Part shown: one piece after another, positions 6,626-13,913 of the stretch
Layout: each line of letters opens with the position of its first letter
Position numbering within the stretch: the stretch's first letter is position 1
Assembly: GCA_947462115.1 (NCBI GenBank)
Contig: CANHON010000065.1
Coordinates: 1-15,932 of the forward strand
Reading direction: 5' to 3'
Length of the DNA: 15,932 nt
Source of the DNA: Deltaproteobacteria bacterium
Lineage (GTDB): Bacteria > Myxococcota_A > UBA796 > UBA2385
Made by a program: the position numbers and the translations under genes
The notes under the pieces: model-generated
Told to the model about the DNA's origin: nothing
What the model saw: the letters and a program-made list of their open reading frames with translations, nothing else
The model's database searches: none

Positions 6626-8098
6626 CTACCGCTGGGTGAGGGCCCCGAGCGCGGCGAGGAGCTTGCGGTGCAGGCCGCCGAAGCCCCCGTTTGACAGAAC
6701 AGCCACCACGTCCCCCGGGCAAGCGTTGGCTGCGACGAGCCGCGCGATCTCCTCGGCCCCCTCCTCGGCCTCGGCGGTGGGGCTGCTCCCCTGTCCCCAC
6801 ACGAAGGCCTCGTCGCCGCGGGCGCGGAGCGCGGCCACCAGGGCCTCCGCCGAGAAGCGCTCCGCTTCGGGGATCCGCTCCAGATCGCGCGGCGGGGCGA
6901 TCACCACGAGATCCGCGGCGCCGAAGGCCTCGGCATAGGCGTCCTGAAAGACGTTGCGGCGGCTGGTGTTGCTGCGGGGCTCGAAGATCGCCCACAGGCG
7001 GCGGGCGCCGAAGCGCAGGCGCAGCGCGTCGAGGGTGAGGCGCACGGCGGTGGGGTGGTGCGCGAAGTCGTCGATGACCGACACGCCCGCCCGCTCGCCG
7101 ATGAGCTCCTGCCGGCGCTTGATCCCCTTGAAGCTGAGGAAGCCCGGCGCGAGCTCGGCCGCGGTCAAGCCCTCGCGGGCCAGCGCGGCCACCGCCGCCA
7201 CCTGGTTGTAGAGGTTGTGCTCGCCGACCAAGGGCGTCTCGAAGGTGCCGAAGACTCGCCCCTCATGCAGCACCGAGAAGCGCATCAAGCCGGTGCTGGT
7301 GTCCATGCCCTCGATGCGGCCGTCCCAGTCCTGGCCGGGGCCGTAGCGGCGGAGCTCGGCCTTGGCGGTGCTCGCGACCGAGGCCACCACATCATCGTCC
7401 CAGCGGGCCACCACGCAGCCGTCTTCGGGCACGAGCGGCATCAAGCGCAAGAACGACTCCTTGCAGTGCTCGAGGTCCCGGTAGATGTCGGCGTGGTCGA
7501 ACTCGACGCTGGTGAGGATGACGGTCTTGGGCCGATAGTGCAGGAACTTCGGGCCCTTGTCGAAGAAGGCCGTGTCGTACTCATCGCCCTCGATGACGAA
7601 GGCCCCGCCGCCGCCCCGGCGCGCCGTGCGGTCGAAGTTGCTGGCCACGCCGCCGATCAGGAAGCCGGGGTCGCGCCCGGCGGCCTCCAGCAGCCAAGCG
7701 GTGAGCGCGGTGGTGGTGGTCTTGCCGTGGGTGCCCGCCACCACGATGTTTTGGCGGCCCTCCAAGAAGGCGGCGCCCAGCAGGCCGGGGAAGCTCAGGT
7801 AGGGGATGTCGGAGGCGAGCAGGGCCTCGGCCTCGGGGTAGCTCGCGCGAACGACGTTGCCGACGACGACCAGATCGGGCTTGGGGTCGAGGTTCTCGGC
7901 GCGGTAGCCCTCCATCACGGTGATGCCGAGCTGCTCGAGGTAGGTCGACATCGGCGGGTAGACCCGCTGTCCGTCCGAGCCGGTCACGGTGTAGCCGGCG
8001 TCGGCGAGCATGCCGGCCAGCGCGGCCATGGCGGTGCCGCCGATGCCCATGACGTGGACGTGGCGCAGGTTCTCGGGAAGGGAGTGGACGAGGGGCAC
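6626..8098 (-). CDS. mpl: UDP-N-acetylmuramate:L-alanyl-gamma-D-glutamyl-meso-diaminopimelate ligase
   Basis: Mpl attaches the recycled tripeptide L-Ala-gamma-D-Glu-meso-DAP to UDP-MurNAc in the cytoplasm, saving murein released during wall turnover. The 490-residue product follows E. coli Mpl closely: VMGIGGTAMAALAGML (16-31), SDGQRVYPPMSTYLEQLGI (41-59), P-loop AGTHGKTTT (121-129), VIEGDEYDTAFFDK (168-181), EFDHADIY (199-206), then DDFAHHPTAVR, EPRSNTSRRN and the terminal SNGGFGGLHRKLL. YPPMS and DEYDxAFFDK separate Mpl from MurC. The GTG start at 8098 is chosen because GGAG ends 6 nt before it and the sequence upstream has no family similarity, although the frame stays open much further. 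The gene lies 88 bp after a transferase gene on the same strand and 179 bp before recA. Confidence 0.95.
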   Translation of the reverse strand: MPLVHSLPENLRHVHVMGIGGTAMAALAGMLADAGYTVTGSDGQRVYPPMSTYLEQLGITVMEGYRAENLDPKPDLVVVGNVVRASYPEAEALLASDIPYLSFPGLLGAAFLEGRQNIVVAGTHGKTTTTALTAWLLEAAGRDPGFLIGGVASNFDRTARRGGGGAFVIEGDEYDTAFFDKGPKFLHYRPKTVILTSVEFDHADIYRDLEHCKESFLRLMPLVPEDGCVVARWDDDVVASVASTAKAELRRYGPGQDWDGRIEGMDTSTGLMRFSVLHEGRVFGTFETPLVGEHNLYNQVAAVAALAREGLTAAELAPGFLSFKGIKRRQELIGERAGVSVIDDFAHHPTAVRLTLDALRLRFGARRLWAIFEPRSNTSRRNVFQDAYAEAFGAADLVVIAPPRDLERIPEAERFSAEALVAALRARGDEAFVWGQGSSPTAEAEEGAEEIARLVAANACPGDVVAVLSNGGFGGLHRKLLAALGALTQR

Positions 8099-8104
8099 GG
8101 GGCG

Positions 8105-8108
8105 CTCC
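8105..8108 (-). promoter_or_regulatory. Ribosome binding site supporting the GTG start of mpl
   Basis: On the minus strand GGAG is followed by 6 nt and GTG (8098-8096). A TTG a few codons upstream lacks a site of this kind. The true start could still be elsewhere within about 15 codons. Confidence 0.55.
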
Positions 8109-8186
8109 AAGGTGCGAAGGTCGGCGGTCGAGGGGGGGAAGGACGACAGGTGGAGAGATCCGGCGGTGTGCGGTCCGGGTGCGGCT

Positions 8187-8873
8187 TCAGCCCTCGGTGG
8201 GGTCCAGCGGCGCCCCGCCGCGCAGGGCCGCCGCGACCGGGCCGCGGAGCTCCGGGGGGCAGCGCGGGTCGACCGCGAGGCGCTGAAGGTCTTGCAGCTC
8301 GTCAATGTCGTAGCAGAGGGGCAGGGTGTGCACCGGGAGCCCGGCCGCCGCGCACCGGGCGGAGGTCTCGGCGTAGACCGCGGGGGTGGACCAGGGCACG
8401 CCGTCAAACAGCGCGGCGGCGCGGGCGGCCCAGGCCATCGGGTCGTCGGCCTCGATGGAGATGGTCCAGTAGCCGCCATCTTCGCTGGGGCCGAGGGCGA
8501 CCGGGTCAGGCGCGCCCAGGCCCTCCCGCAGCCAGTCCGCCGCGGCGGTGGGGCAGTCGGTGCCGAGGAACAGGGTGCGCCGGGCGCCTCCCCAGGCCAA
8601 GCGGAGCCGGTCGCCGAGCGCTTCGCCGCGCTGCGGGGTGACGCGCGCCCCCAACGCCCGGAGGCTGAGCGCGAAGATGCCGTCCAGGTCGCCATCCAGC
8701 GCGACCCTCACCGGCGCGCCCGCCCCGAGCGCCCAGCGCACCGTGTGGGCGGCGAGGGCGCGGTGCAGGCCGGCGGCGGCCTCGGCGCCCACGGCGGCGG
8801 CGAGGCGGGTCTTCACCCGACCGGGCCGCGGATCTTTGGTGAGGATCACGATCTCGGCGGCGCGCGGGGACAT
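8187..8873 (-). CDS. DUF2064 / TIGR04282-family transferase
   Basis: This 228-residue soluble protein has a nucleotide-diphospho-sugar transferase-like fold. Family hallmarks in order are KDPRPGRVKTRL (13-24), GTDCP (104-108), GPSEDGGYW (128-136), GVPWSTP (158-164) and YDID (188-191). Proteins of this family are named glycosyltransferase or rSAM/selenodomain-associated transferase 1, but their reaction is generally not established. The ATG at 8873 follows GGAGG by only 3 nt, a tight but plausible spacing. The gene upstream on the same strand is a GT2 glycosyltransferase. From memory, a DPM-like GT2 beside a DUF2064 protein also occurs in actinobacteria (for example Rv0539-Rv0540), so the two probably share a pathway. 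No radical-SAM or selenium gene is visible here. Confidence 0.88.
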   Translation of the reverse strand: MSPRAAEIVILTKDPRPGRVKTRLAAAVGAEAAAGLHRALAAHTVRWALGAGAPVRVALDGDLDGIFALSLRALGARVTPQRGEALGDRLRLAWGGARRTLFLGTDCPTAAADWLREGLGAPDPVALGPSEDGGYWTISIEADDPMAWAARAAALFDGVPWSTPAVYAETSARCAAAGLPVHTLPLCYDIDELQDLQRLAVDPRCPPELRGPVAAALRGGAPLDPTEG

Positions 8874-8937
8874 GGACCTCCGGTCGGCCGGCAGGGCGAG
8901 GCGGCGCCGGCTTATCCCGTGGGGTCGGCCGGGGCCT

Positions 8938-9624
8938 TCAGCGGTAGCGCCACACGCTGCGGATGATCTTGTTTCCGGCGGCGAAGGTGCCGCGGACCGT
9001 GCCGCTGATCTTGGAGGTGCCCACGCGGTCGCGGTAGGGGCTCGGCAGCTCCACCACCCGAAGGCCGCGCTGCACGGCCTTCATCTGCATCTCGACGTTC
9101 CAGCCATAGCTCCGGTCTTCGAGCGCGAGCCGGCGCCAGGCCGCGGCCGTCATCGCGCGCAGCGGGCCCATGTCGGCGAAGCGGCGGCCGGTGGCCCAGG
9201 CCATCAGGGTGGTGGCGAGGCGGTTCCCCCAGCGCTGGTGCGGGAAAAGAGCGCTGGGCAGGGCCAAGTCCGTGCGGTCGCTCAGGACGAGGTCGGCCTC
9301 GCCGCGGAGCAGCGGACCCAGGATCAGCGGAAGGCGCGCCGGGTCATCCGAGAGATCGGCGTCCACCACCGCGATGATCTCGGCGCCTTGGGCCAGCGCC
9401 CACTGCGCGCCGGTGAAGACCGCCTGGCCATAGCCCCGCCTCGGCTCGGGGATCACGTGGGCGCCAGCGCTCCGCGCGCGGTCGGCGGTCCCGTCGGTGC
9501 TGCCGTTGTCCACGACCACCGCCCAGCCGACCGAGGGGAGCGCTTCCAAGACGGCGGCGATGGATCCGACTTCGTTGAGGGCAGGCGTGACGGTGGCGAC
9601 GGTGGGGTAGCTGGACGCGGGCAT
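8938..9624 (-). CDS. GT2 family glycosyltransferase, dolichyl-phosphate-mannose-synthase-like
   Basis: This is a 228-residue GT-A fold enzyme of glycosyltransferase family 2. It begins TVATVTPALNEVGSIAAVL, followed by VVDNGSTDGTADRA (37-50), the metal/nucleotide-binding DAD (88-90) inside VVDADLSDDPARLP, then GWNVEMQMKA and the C-terminal YRDRVGTSKISGT. This wording resembles polyprenyl-phosphate mannose/glucose synthases. There is no membrane-spanning extension, so it would be a soluble or peripheral enzyme making a lipid-linked sugar. Donor and acceptor cannot be read from the sequence. The ATG at 9624 is where family similarity begins; only a weak AGG lies upstream. The frame stays open to about 9945, but that part is low-complexity and lies opposite the start of the next gene. 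The gene 64 bp downstream encodes a DUF2064 transferase. Confidence 0.85.
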   Translation of the reverse strand: MPASSYPTVATVTPALNEVGSIAAVLEALPSVGWAVVVDNGSTDGTADRARSAGAHVIPEPRRGYGQAVFTGAQWALAQGAEIIAVVDADLSDDPARLPLILGPLLRGEADLVLSDRTDLALPSALFPHQRWGNRLATTLMAWATGRRFADMGPLRAMTAAAWRRLALEDRSYGWNVEMQMKAVQRGLRVVELPSPYRDRVGTSKISGTVRGTFAAGNKIIRSVWRYR

Positions 9625-9776
9625 CGGCGTGCCTATCCCCCGGCGGCGCGCCCGACCCCCGCGGTGGCGCGGCGCCGCGACGCTCCGGGTTAGGCCTGCG
9701 ACGGTCGCGCCGCTCCGGCGTCTGTGGGCCTCCCGCGCCCCGCCGCGCGCCTCCCCCATCCTCCGCAGGACGCGAG
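9625..9776. other. Divergent intergenic region
   Basis: This 152-bp gap separates two genes transcribed away from each other (the GT2 gene on minus, the dsbD-like gene on plus), so promoters for both should lie here. The sequence is extremely GC-rich, contains the short palindrome GCGGCGCCGC, and has no convincing -35/-10 pair. The only AT-containing patch is GGTTAGGCC around 9689-9697. I see no operator or riboswitch that I can name. Confidence 0.4.
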
Positions 9777-12710
9777 ATGCAAGCACCCAAGTTCGTCCAA
9801 AACGCTGTCCTGTGCGCTGTGTTGGGCTCGCTGTCGGGTGTGCTGGCGCTGCCGGGCCTGGGCCACTGGGCCGCGGAGGCCCGGGCGGCGGCCAACCCCT
9901 TCCGGGTGGAGGTCGAGGCCCCCGCGGGTCTGGTCGCCGGGGCATCGGGGGTGCTGCGCGTGGTGGTGCTGGTCCCCGAGGGCTTTCATGTCTACCGCGA
10001 CATGATGCACGTCGAGGTCGTCGATCCCGCGGGCCTCAGCTGGGGCGCCCCGAGCTTCCCGGTGGGCTTGCAGACGCCGGACCCCGCCAACCCCAGCGCC
10101 ATGCGGGAGGTCTACGACACCAACGTGGTGGTCGAGATCCCTGTCAAGGCGGGCGCCGCGGTCGGGCCGATGAACGCCCGGGTCGAGGTCAAGTACCAAG
10201 GCTGCAAAAAGGCCCTCTGCTACATGCCGGCCACGGAGCTGGTGGACGTGGTGGTGCCGGTCGGGGCCGCCGGCGGCGCGGGCCGGCCCAAGGGGGCGCG
10301 CGGGGCTGCGGTTGAGCCCGCTGGGGCGCCCGCGGTCGAGGCGGTGGACAGCGGGCCGCCGAGCTGGCGCGCGGGGGCCTTGGTTAGCGGCGGGCACGGG
10401 GGTGCGCCGGCGGCCGCGCCGAGCTGGGCCGGGCTGCCGGCCTCGGCCACCGTCGAAAAGACGGATGCCGAGGGTAAAAAGCACCCGGTCGTGGCCCGGT
10501 TGGTGGCCGACGCCGCGCCCGCCGCGCCGGGCCAGCCGGTGCGCCTCGGCGTGCACCTGACGATGGACCCTGGCTGGCACACCTATTGGAAGACCCCGGG
10601 CGACATTGGCCTCCCCACCGAGGTGACCTGGAAGCTGCCCGAGGGGTGGAGCGCGAGCCCCTTCGGCTTCCCGCTGCCGCACCGCTACGATGTCTCCGGC
10701 ATCATCAGCTACGGCTATGAAGACCAGGTGATGTTTTTCAGCGAGGTGATGGTGCCGCCGGGCACGCCCGCGGGGGAGCTGCGGATCGGCGCGGAGGTGC
10801 GCTGGCTGGTCTGCGAGGCCATGTGCATCCCCGGCGAGGCCACCCTGGAGCTGCCCGTTCAGATCGGCGCCGCCGCGGCGCCTTCGCCCTGGGCCCCGCT
10901 GTTTGAGCGCAGCGCCGCCACGCTGCCGGCCGTGGGGACGGCCACCGGCGCGGCCACCGAGGGCCCGGTGGAGGGCCTGCGCCTCGAGAGCGGCCTCTCG
11001 GTCAGCGCGGTGAGCCCCAACAGCCCGTTTCAGCTCGTGCTCCACCTCCTGCTGGAGTCTGGCGCCCTGGAGGCGGCGGTCGAGGCGGGCAGCTGGCCGG
11101 CGTTCACGCCGATCTTGCCGCGCTCGGTGTTCTTGACCTCGGTGAAGCTCGAGCGCAGCGAGCAGGGCGGCCTCCTCGTGCGCATGGAGGGCGAGGGCCT
11201 GGAGGCCGATCCGCTGCCCGTGGGCGAGCGCATCGGCGGGCTGTTTCAGGTCCGGGTGAACGGGGCCCCCAAACAGGTCGAGATGACCGTCCCCATGCCC
11301 TTTGCCGCGACCGGCGCGCCGGCCGAGAGCCCCCTGCTGGCGCTGCGCGGGACCCCCTTGGTCGCCCCGGCCGCGGCGGCCCCGGACGCAGCGGGGGCCC
11401 CGGCGGTCGCCGCGGCGGCCCCGGCGCCCGCGCCCTTGCCCCCGGCCGAGGACGCCGGCTTCTTGTCGATGCTGCTGCTCGCCTTTCTCGGGGGCGGCAT
11501 CCTCAACATCATGCCCTGCGTGCTGCCCGTCCTGACCCTCAAGATGTTCAGCCTGGTCGAGCAACGCGACATGGACGCACGGCGGCGGGCCCAGGCAGGC
11601 CTCGTCTACGGGGCCGGTGTGGTCGCCTCCTTCTTGGCGCTGGCGGGCGTGGTCATCGGCGCCAAGGCCATCTTCGGCGAGTCCTTGGGCTGGGGCAGCC
11701 AGTTCCAGTACCCCGAGTACGTGCTTGCGCTGACGGTCATCGTCTTCGTGTTCGGCCTGTCCTTGTTCGGCGTTTTTGAGGTCCCTGCCTTCGGCGCCAA
11801 CGAGGCCGCCCAGGCCAGCGAGAAGGGCGGGATGGTCGGCTACTTCCTCACGGGTGTGTTCACCACCCTGCTCGCCACGCCCTGCAGCGCGCCCCTGCTC
11901 GGCTCGGCGATGGGCTTCGCCTTCACCCTGCCGCCCGTCGGCGTGCTGCTGTTCTTTGGGGTCGCCGGCCTCGGCTTGGCCCTGCCCTTCGTGATCGTGG
12001 CGCTGGTGCCGGCCGTGATGCGCTTCTTGCCGCGGCCCGGCGCCTGGATGGAGACCTTCAAGCACCTGATGGGCTTCTCCTTGATGGCGACCACCGTGTG
12101 GCTGCTGGACGTGCTGGGCGGCCTGTTGGGGCGGGACGGCCTCACCGGCGTCACCACCTTCTTGCTGGCGCTGGGCGTGGCGGCCTGGGCGGTCGGTCGC
12201 TTCGGCGGGCCCATCGAGTCCACGGGTCGGCAGCTCGGCGTGCTGCTCGGCGCGGTGGCGGTCTCGGCCGCCGTGGGCTTCAAGGTGCTCGATCTCGCGC
12301 CGCCCCCGGAGCCCGCCGCGCTGGCCGCCGCGCCCGCCGCCGGGGCGCTCGACTACACCCACGAGGTGCCCTGGGTCGCCTTCAACGAGGCCAACGTTGA
12401 AAAATACGCTGGCGAGGTTGTTTTCATCGACTTCACCGCCGACTGGTGCCTGACCTGCAAGGTCAACGAGAAGACCGTCATCGAGCAGCCGGGCACCCGG
12501 GCCGGCATGTCCGCGCTCGGCGTCGTGCCCCTCAAGGCCGACTGGACCCGCCGCGACCCGACCATCTCGGCGTGGCTGCAGCGCTATGGCCGCGCCGGCG
12601 TGCCCTTCTACCTGATCCTCCCCAAAGACCGCAGCAAGGCTGCGATCCCGCTGGGAGAGGTGCTCACCCAGCAGGGGCTGCTCGACGCGCTCAAGGCCGC
12701 CGGCACCTGA
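9777..12710 (+). CDS. dsbD: DsbD-like protein-disulfide reductase with two periplasmic cysteine-pair domains
   Basis: The protein would carry reducing power from cytosolic thioredoxin across the inner membrane to periplasmic partners. It has 977 residues; E. coli DsbD has about 565. A signal peptide (about 1-39, cleavage near ARAAA) is followed by a first DsbD-alpha-type domain with C143 and C148 in YQGCKKALCYMP. An Ala/Pro/Gly linker comes next, then a second domain with C346 and C350 in WLVCEAMCIPGE, which resembles ScsB-type N-terminal domains. A third beta-rich segment (about 390-520) and an Ala/Pro linker precede a membrane domain of about eight helices (562-840). That domain carries paired cysteines C581 (MPCVLPVL) and C703 (TPCSAPLL). 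A thioredoxin-like domain with C891-LT-C894 ends the protein. AGGA lies 6 nt before the ATG. The tandem arrangement of alpha domains is unusual to me. Confidence 0.9.
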   Translation: MQAPKFVQNAVLCAVLGSLSGVLALPGLGHWAAEARAAANPFRVEVEAPAGLVAGASGVLRVVVLVPEGFHVYRDMMHVEVVDPAGLSWGAPSFPVGLQTPDPANPSAMREVYDTNVVVEIPVKAGAAVGPMNARVEVKYQGCKKALCYMPATELVDVVVPVGAAGGAGRPKGARGAAVEPAGAPAVEAVDSGPPSWRAGALVSGGHGGAPAAAPSWAGLPASATVEKTDAEGKKHPVVARLVADAAPAAPGQPVRLGVHLTMDPGWHTYWKTPGDIGLPTEVTWKLPEGWSASPFGFPLPHRYDVSGIISYGYEDQVMFFSEVMVPPGTPAGELRIGAEVRWLVCEAMCIPGEATLELPVQIGAAAAPSPWAPLFERSAATLPAVGTATGAATEGPVEGLRLESGLSVSAVSPNSPFQLVLHLLLESGALEAAVEAGSWPAFTPILPRSVFLTSVKLERSEQGGLLVRMEGEGLEADPLPVGERIGGLFQVRVNGAPKQVEMTVPMPFAATGAPAESPLLALRGTPLVAPAAAAPDAAGAPAVAAAAPAPAPLPPAEDAGFLSMLLLAFLGGGILNIMPCVLPVLTLKMFSLVEQRDMDARRRAQAGLVYGAGVVASFLALAGVVIGAKAIFGESLGWGSQFQYPEYVLALTVIVFVFGLSLFGVFEVPAFGANEAAQASEKGGMVGYFLTGVFTTLLATPCSAPLLGSAMGFAFTLPPVGVLLFFGVAGLGLALPFVIVALVPAVMRFLPRPGAWMETFKHLMGFSLMATTVWLLDVLGGLLGRDGLTGVTTFLLALGVAAWAVGRFGGPIESTGRQLGVLLGAVAVSAAVGFKVLDLAPPPEPAALAAAPAAGALDYTHEVPWVAFNEANVEKYAGEVVFIDFTADWCLTCKVNEKTVIEQPGTRAGMSALGVVPLKADWTRRDPTISAWLQRYGRAGVPFYLILPKDRSKAAIPLGEVLTQQGLLDALKAAGT

Positions 12711-12767
12711 GCACCCCCGGCGGCCCGCCGCGCGGCGTACACTCCTGCCCCGACCTCCGGAGGCTCC

Positions 12768-13913
12768 ATGTCAGGGTCCGATCCCAGCTCGAACAGCAGC
12801 GCGCGAAACCGTCCAGGGCGCGGCTTTGACCCCTTGTCGAGCCTCTTTGAGCCGCCGGACCCGGGCTTCGACGGCCTGCCGGCCGCCAAGGCCCCCGCCG
12901 ACGCCGCCGCGCCGACCCCGCAGCGGGTGACGGCGCCGGAGCTCACCGACAGCACCTTCCGGGCGCCGCCGGACGTGGCCGCGCCGCAGCAAGCCGAGCT
13001 GCCCGCCGAGGCCCCCGCAGCCCCGGAGCCGCCGCCCGCGCCCACCGGGCCCGCCTTCGCGCTGGATCGCGCCGCGATCGCCCAGGCCGTCGCCAAGGCG
13101 GCGATGGCGAAGGCGGGGATCTCCTCGACGTCCGCGGCCAAGCCGGCAGCCGCGCCCGCCCCGGTGAAGCCCGCCGCCCCCGCTGCGGCCGCGCCCGCCC
13201 CGGTCGCCCCGGCCCCCAAGCCCAAGGTCCGCGGGGCCAGCGCCCCGATGCCGCGCAGCAGCCGCCCGATGTCGGCCTTGGACGCCGCCCGCGCCGCCGC
13301 CGCCGCCGAGGAGGCCGCCCGCGCCGACCTGGCCAGCGCCCCCCGCAGCCCGCCGCCTGCCCCTCCCAGCGCGCCGGCGTCCGCCTCGCCGGTCCGCGCC
13401 GCGCCTGCCCCCGCCGCCGCGCCGCCGCAAGTCTCCGCGTTGCCCGTCTCCGCGGCCCCCGCACCGTCGCCCGTCACCGCGGCCCCCGCACCGTCGCCCG
13501 TCACCGCGGCCGCCGTCACCGCGGCCCCCGTCTCCGCGGCCCCCGTCTCCGCGGCCCCCGTGGCGATGCTGTCGGTTGAAGGCAGCGTGCAGCAGGCCCT
13601 CCTCAGCCTCGGGACGGAGCTCGCGGTGCCGGTGGCGGGGGCGGTGGCCCTCCGCACGAGCCCGGTGCTCAGCGCCCTCTGGAAGTCGCACCGCCTGCGG
13701 GGCTTGGCCGAGGGTGACCTTGTGCTCGCCGCTTTCGCCGTCCGGCTGCTCGCGGGCCTCGAGGGCAGCCCCGAGGGCGCCGTCGCGCTGGCCGCGGTGG
13801 GCGCGCCGGGCGCCGAGCTGCTCGCCCTCGTGGATCGGCGCGGCGGGCTGCTCCTCGCCGTCTGCCCCAACGCCCGCAGCTACCTCGCGGCCACCGGCCT
13901 CAGCCTGGGCTGA
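12768..13913 (+). CDS. Ala/Pro-rich protein of unknown function with a compact C-terminal domain
   Basis: I do not recognise this 381-residue protein. GGAGG lies 4 nt before the ATG, which supports translation. The N-terminus has DPLSSLFEPPDPGFDGLP, a short linear-motif-like segment. Residues about 98-120 could form an amphipathic helix (LDRAAIAQAVAKAAMAKAG). Most of residues 45-265 is low-complexity Ala/Pro sequence with in-frame tandem repeats. The last 115 residues (267-381) look like a folded alpha/beta domain, with SVQQALLSLGTELAVPVAG, a predicted helix GDLVLAAFAVRLLAGLEG and a strand pair ELLALVDRRGGLLLAVC. There is no signal peptide or membrane segment, so it is probably cytoplasmic. 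A TACACT at 12738-12743 could be its -10 element, without a clear -35. Its last 14 bp overlap the end of the convergent lipoprotein gene. Confidence 0.75.
   Translation: MSGSDPSSNSSARNRPGRGFDPLSSLFEPPDPGFDGLPAAKAPADAAAPTPQRVTAPELTDSTFRAPPDVAAPQQAELPAEAPAAPEPPPAPTGPAFALDRAAIAQAVAKAAMAKAGISSTSAAKPAAAPAPVKPAAPAAAAPAPVAPAPKPKVRGASAPMPRSSRPMSALDAARAAAAAEEAARADLASAPRSPPPAPPSAPASASPVRAAPAPAAAPPQVSALPVSAAPAPSPVTAAPAPSPVTAAAVTAAPVSAAPVSAAPVAMLSVEGSVQQALLSLGTELAVPVAGAVALRTSPVLSALWKSHRLRGLAEGDLVLAAFAVRLLAGLEGSPEGAVALAAVGAPGAELLALVDRRGGLLLAVCPNARSYLAATGLSLG
13443..13556 (+). repeat. In-frame tandem repeats encoding PVSAA / PAPSPVTAA units
   Basis: Six units follow one another without gaps, of 15, 27, 27, 15, 15 and 15 bp. 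They encode PVSAA, PAPSPVTAA, PAPSPVTAA, AVTAA, PVSAA and PVSAA. The two 27-bp units are identical in DNA, as are the three PVSAA units, which points to recent slippage or unequal exchange. All lengths are multiples of three, so copy-number change would keep the reading frame. Confidence 0.9.

Noticed and set aside
7055..8641. A long plus-strand frame opposite mpl and the DUF2064 gene
   Set aside because: The minus strand carries unmistakable Mpl and DUF2064 motifs; the plus frame is an aligned shadow with no domain.
8099..8695. A possible N-terminal extension of Mpl by about 200 residues
   Set aside because: The extension runs through the DUF2064 gene in another frame, has low-complexity composition, and Mpl homologues start near the chosen GTG.
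9625..9945. A possible N-terminal extension of the GT2 enzyme
   Set aside because: Family similarity begins at MPASSYPTVATVTPALNE; the extension is Pro/Arg-rich and lies opposite the start of the dsbD-like gene.
9690..12362. A long minus-strand frame opposite the dsbD-like gene
   Set aside because: It has the same cause: codon-aligned antisense in GC-rich coding sequence. The plus strand encodes an obvious protein with signal peptide, membrane segments and cysteine motifs.
13443..13556. A CRISPR-like or mobile-element repeat
   Set aside because: The units are contiguous, have lengths in multiples of three, lie inside a coding frame and have no spacers; they are coding repeats.
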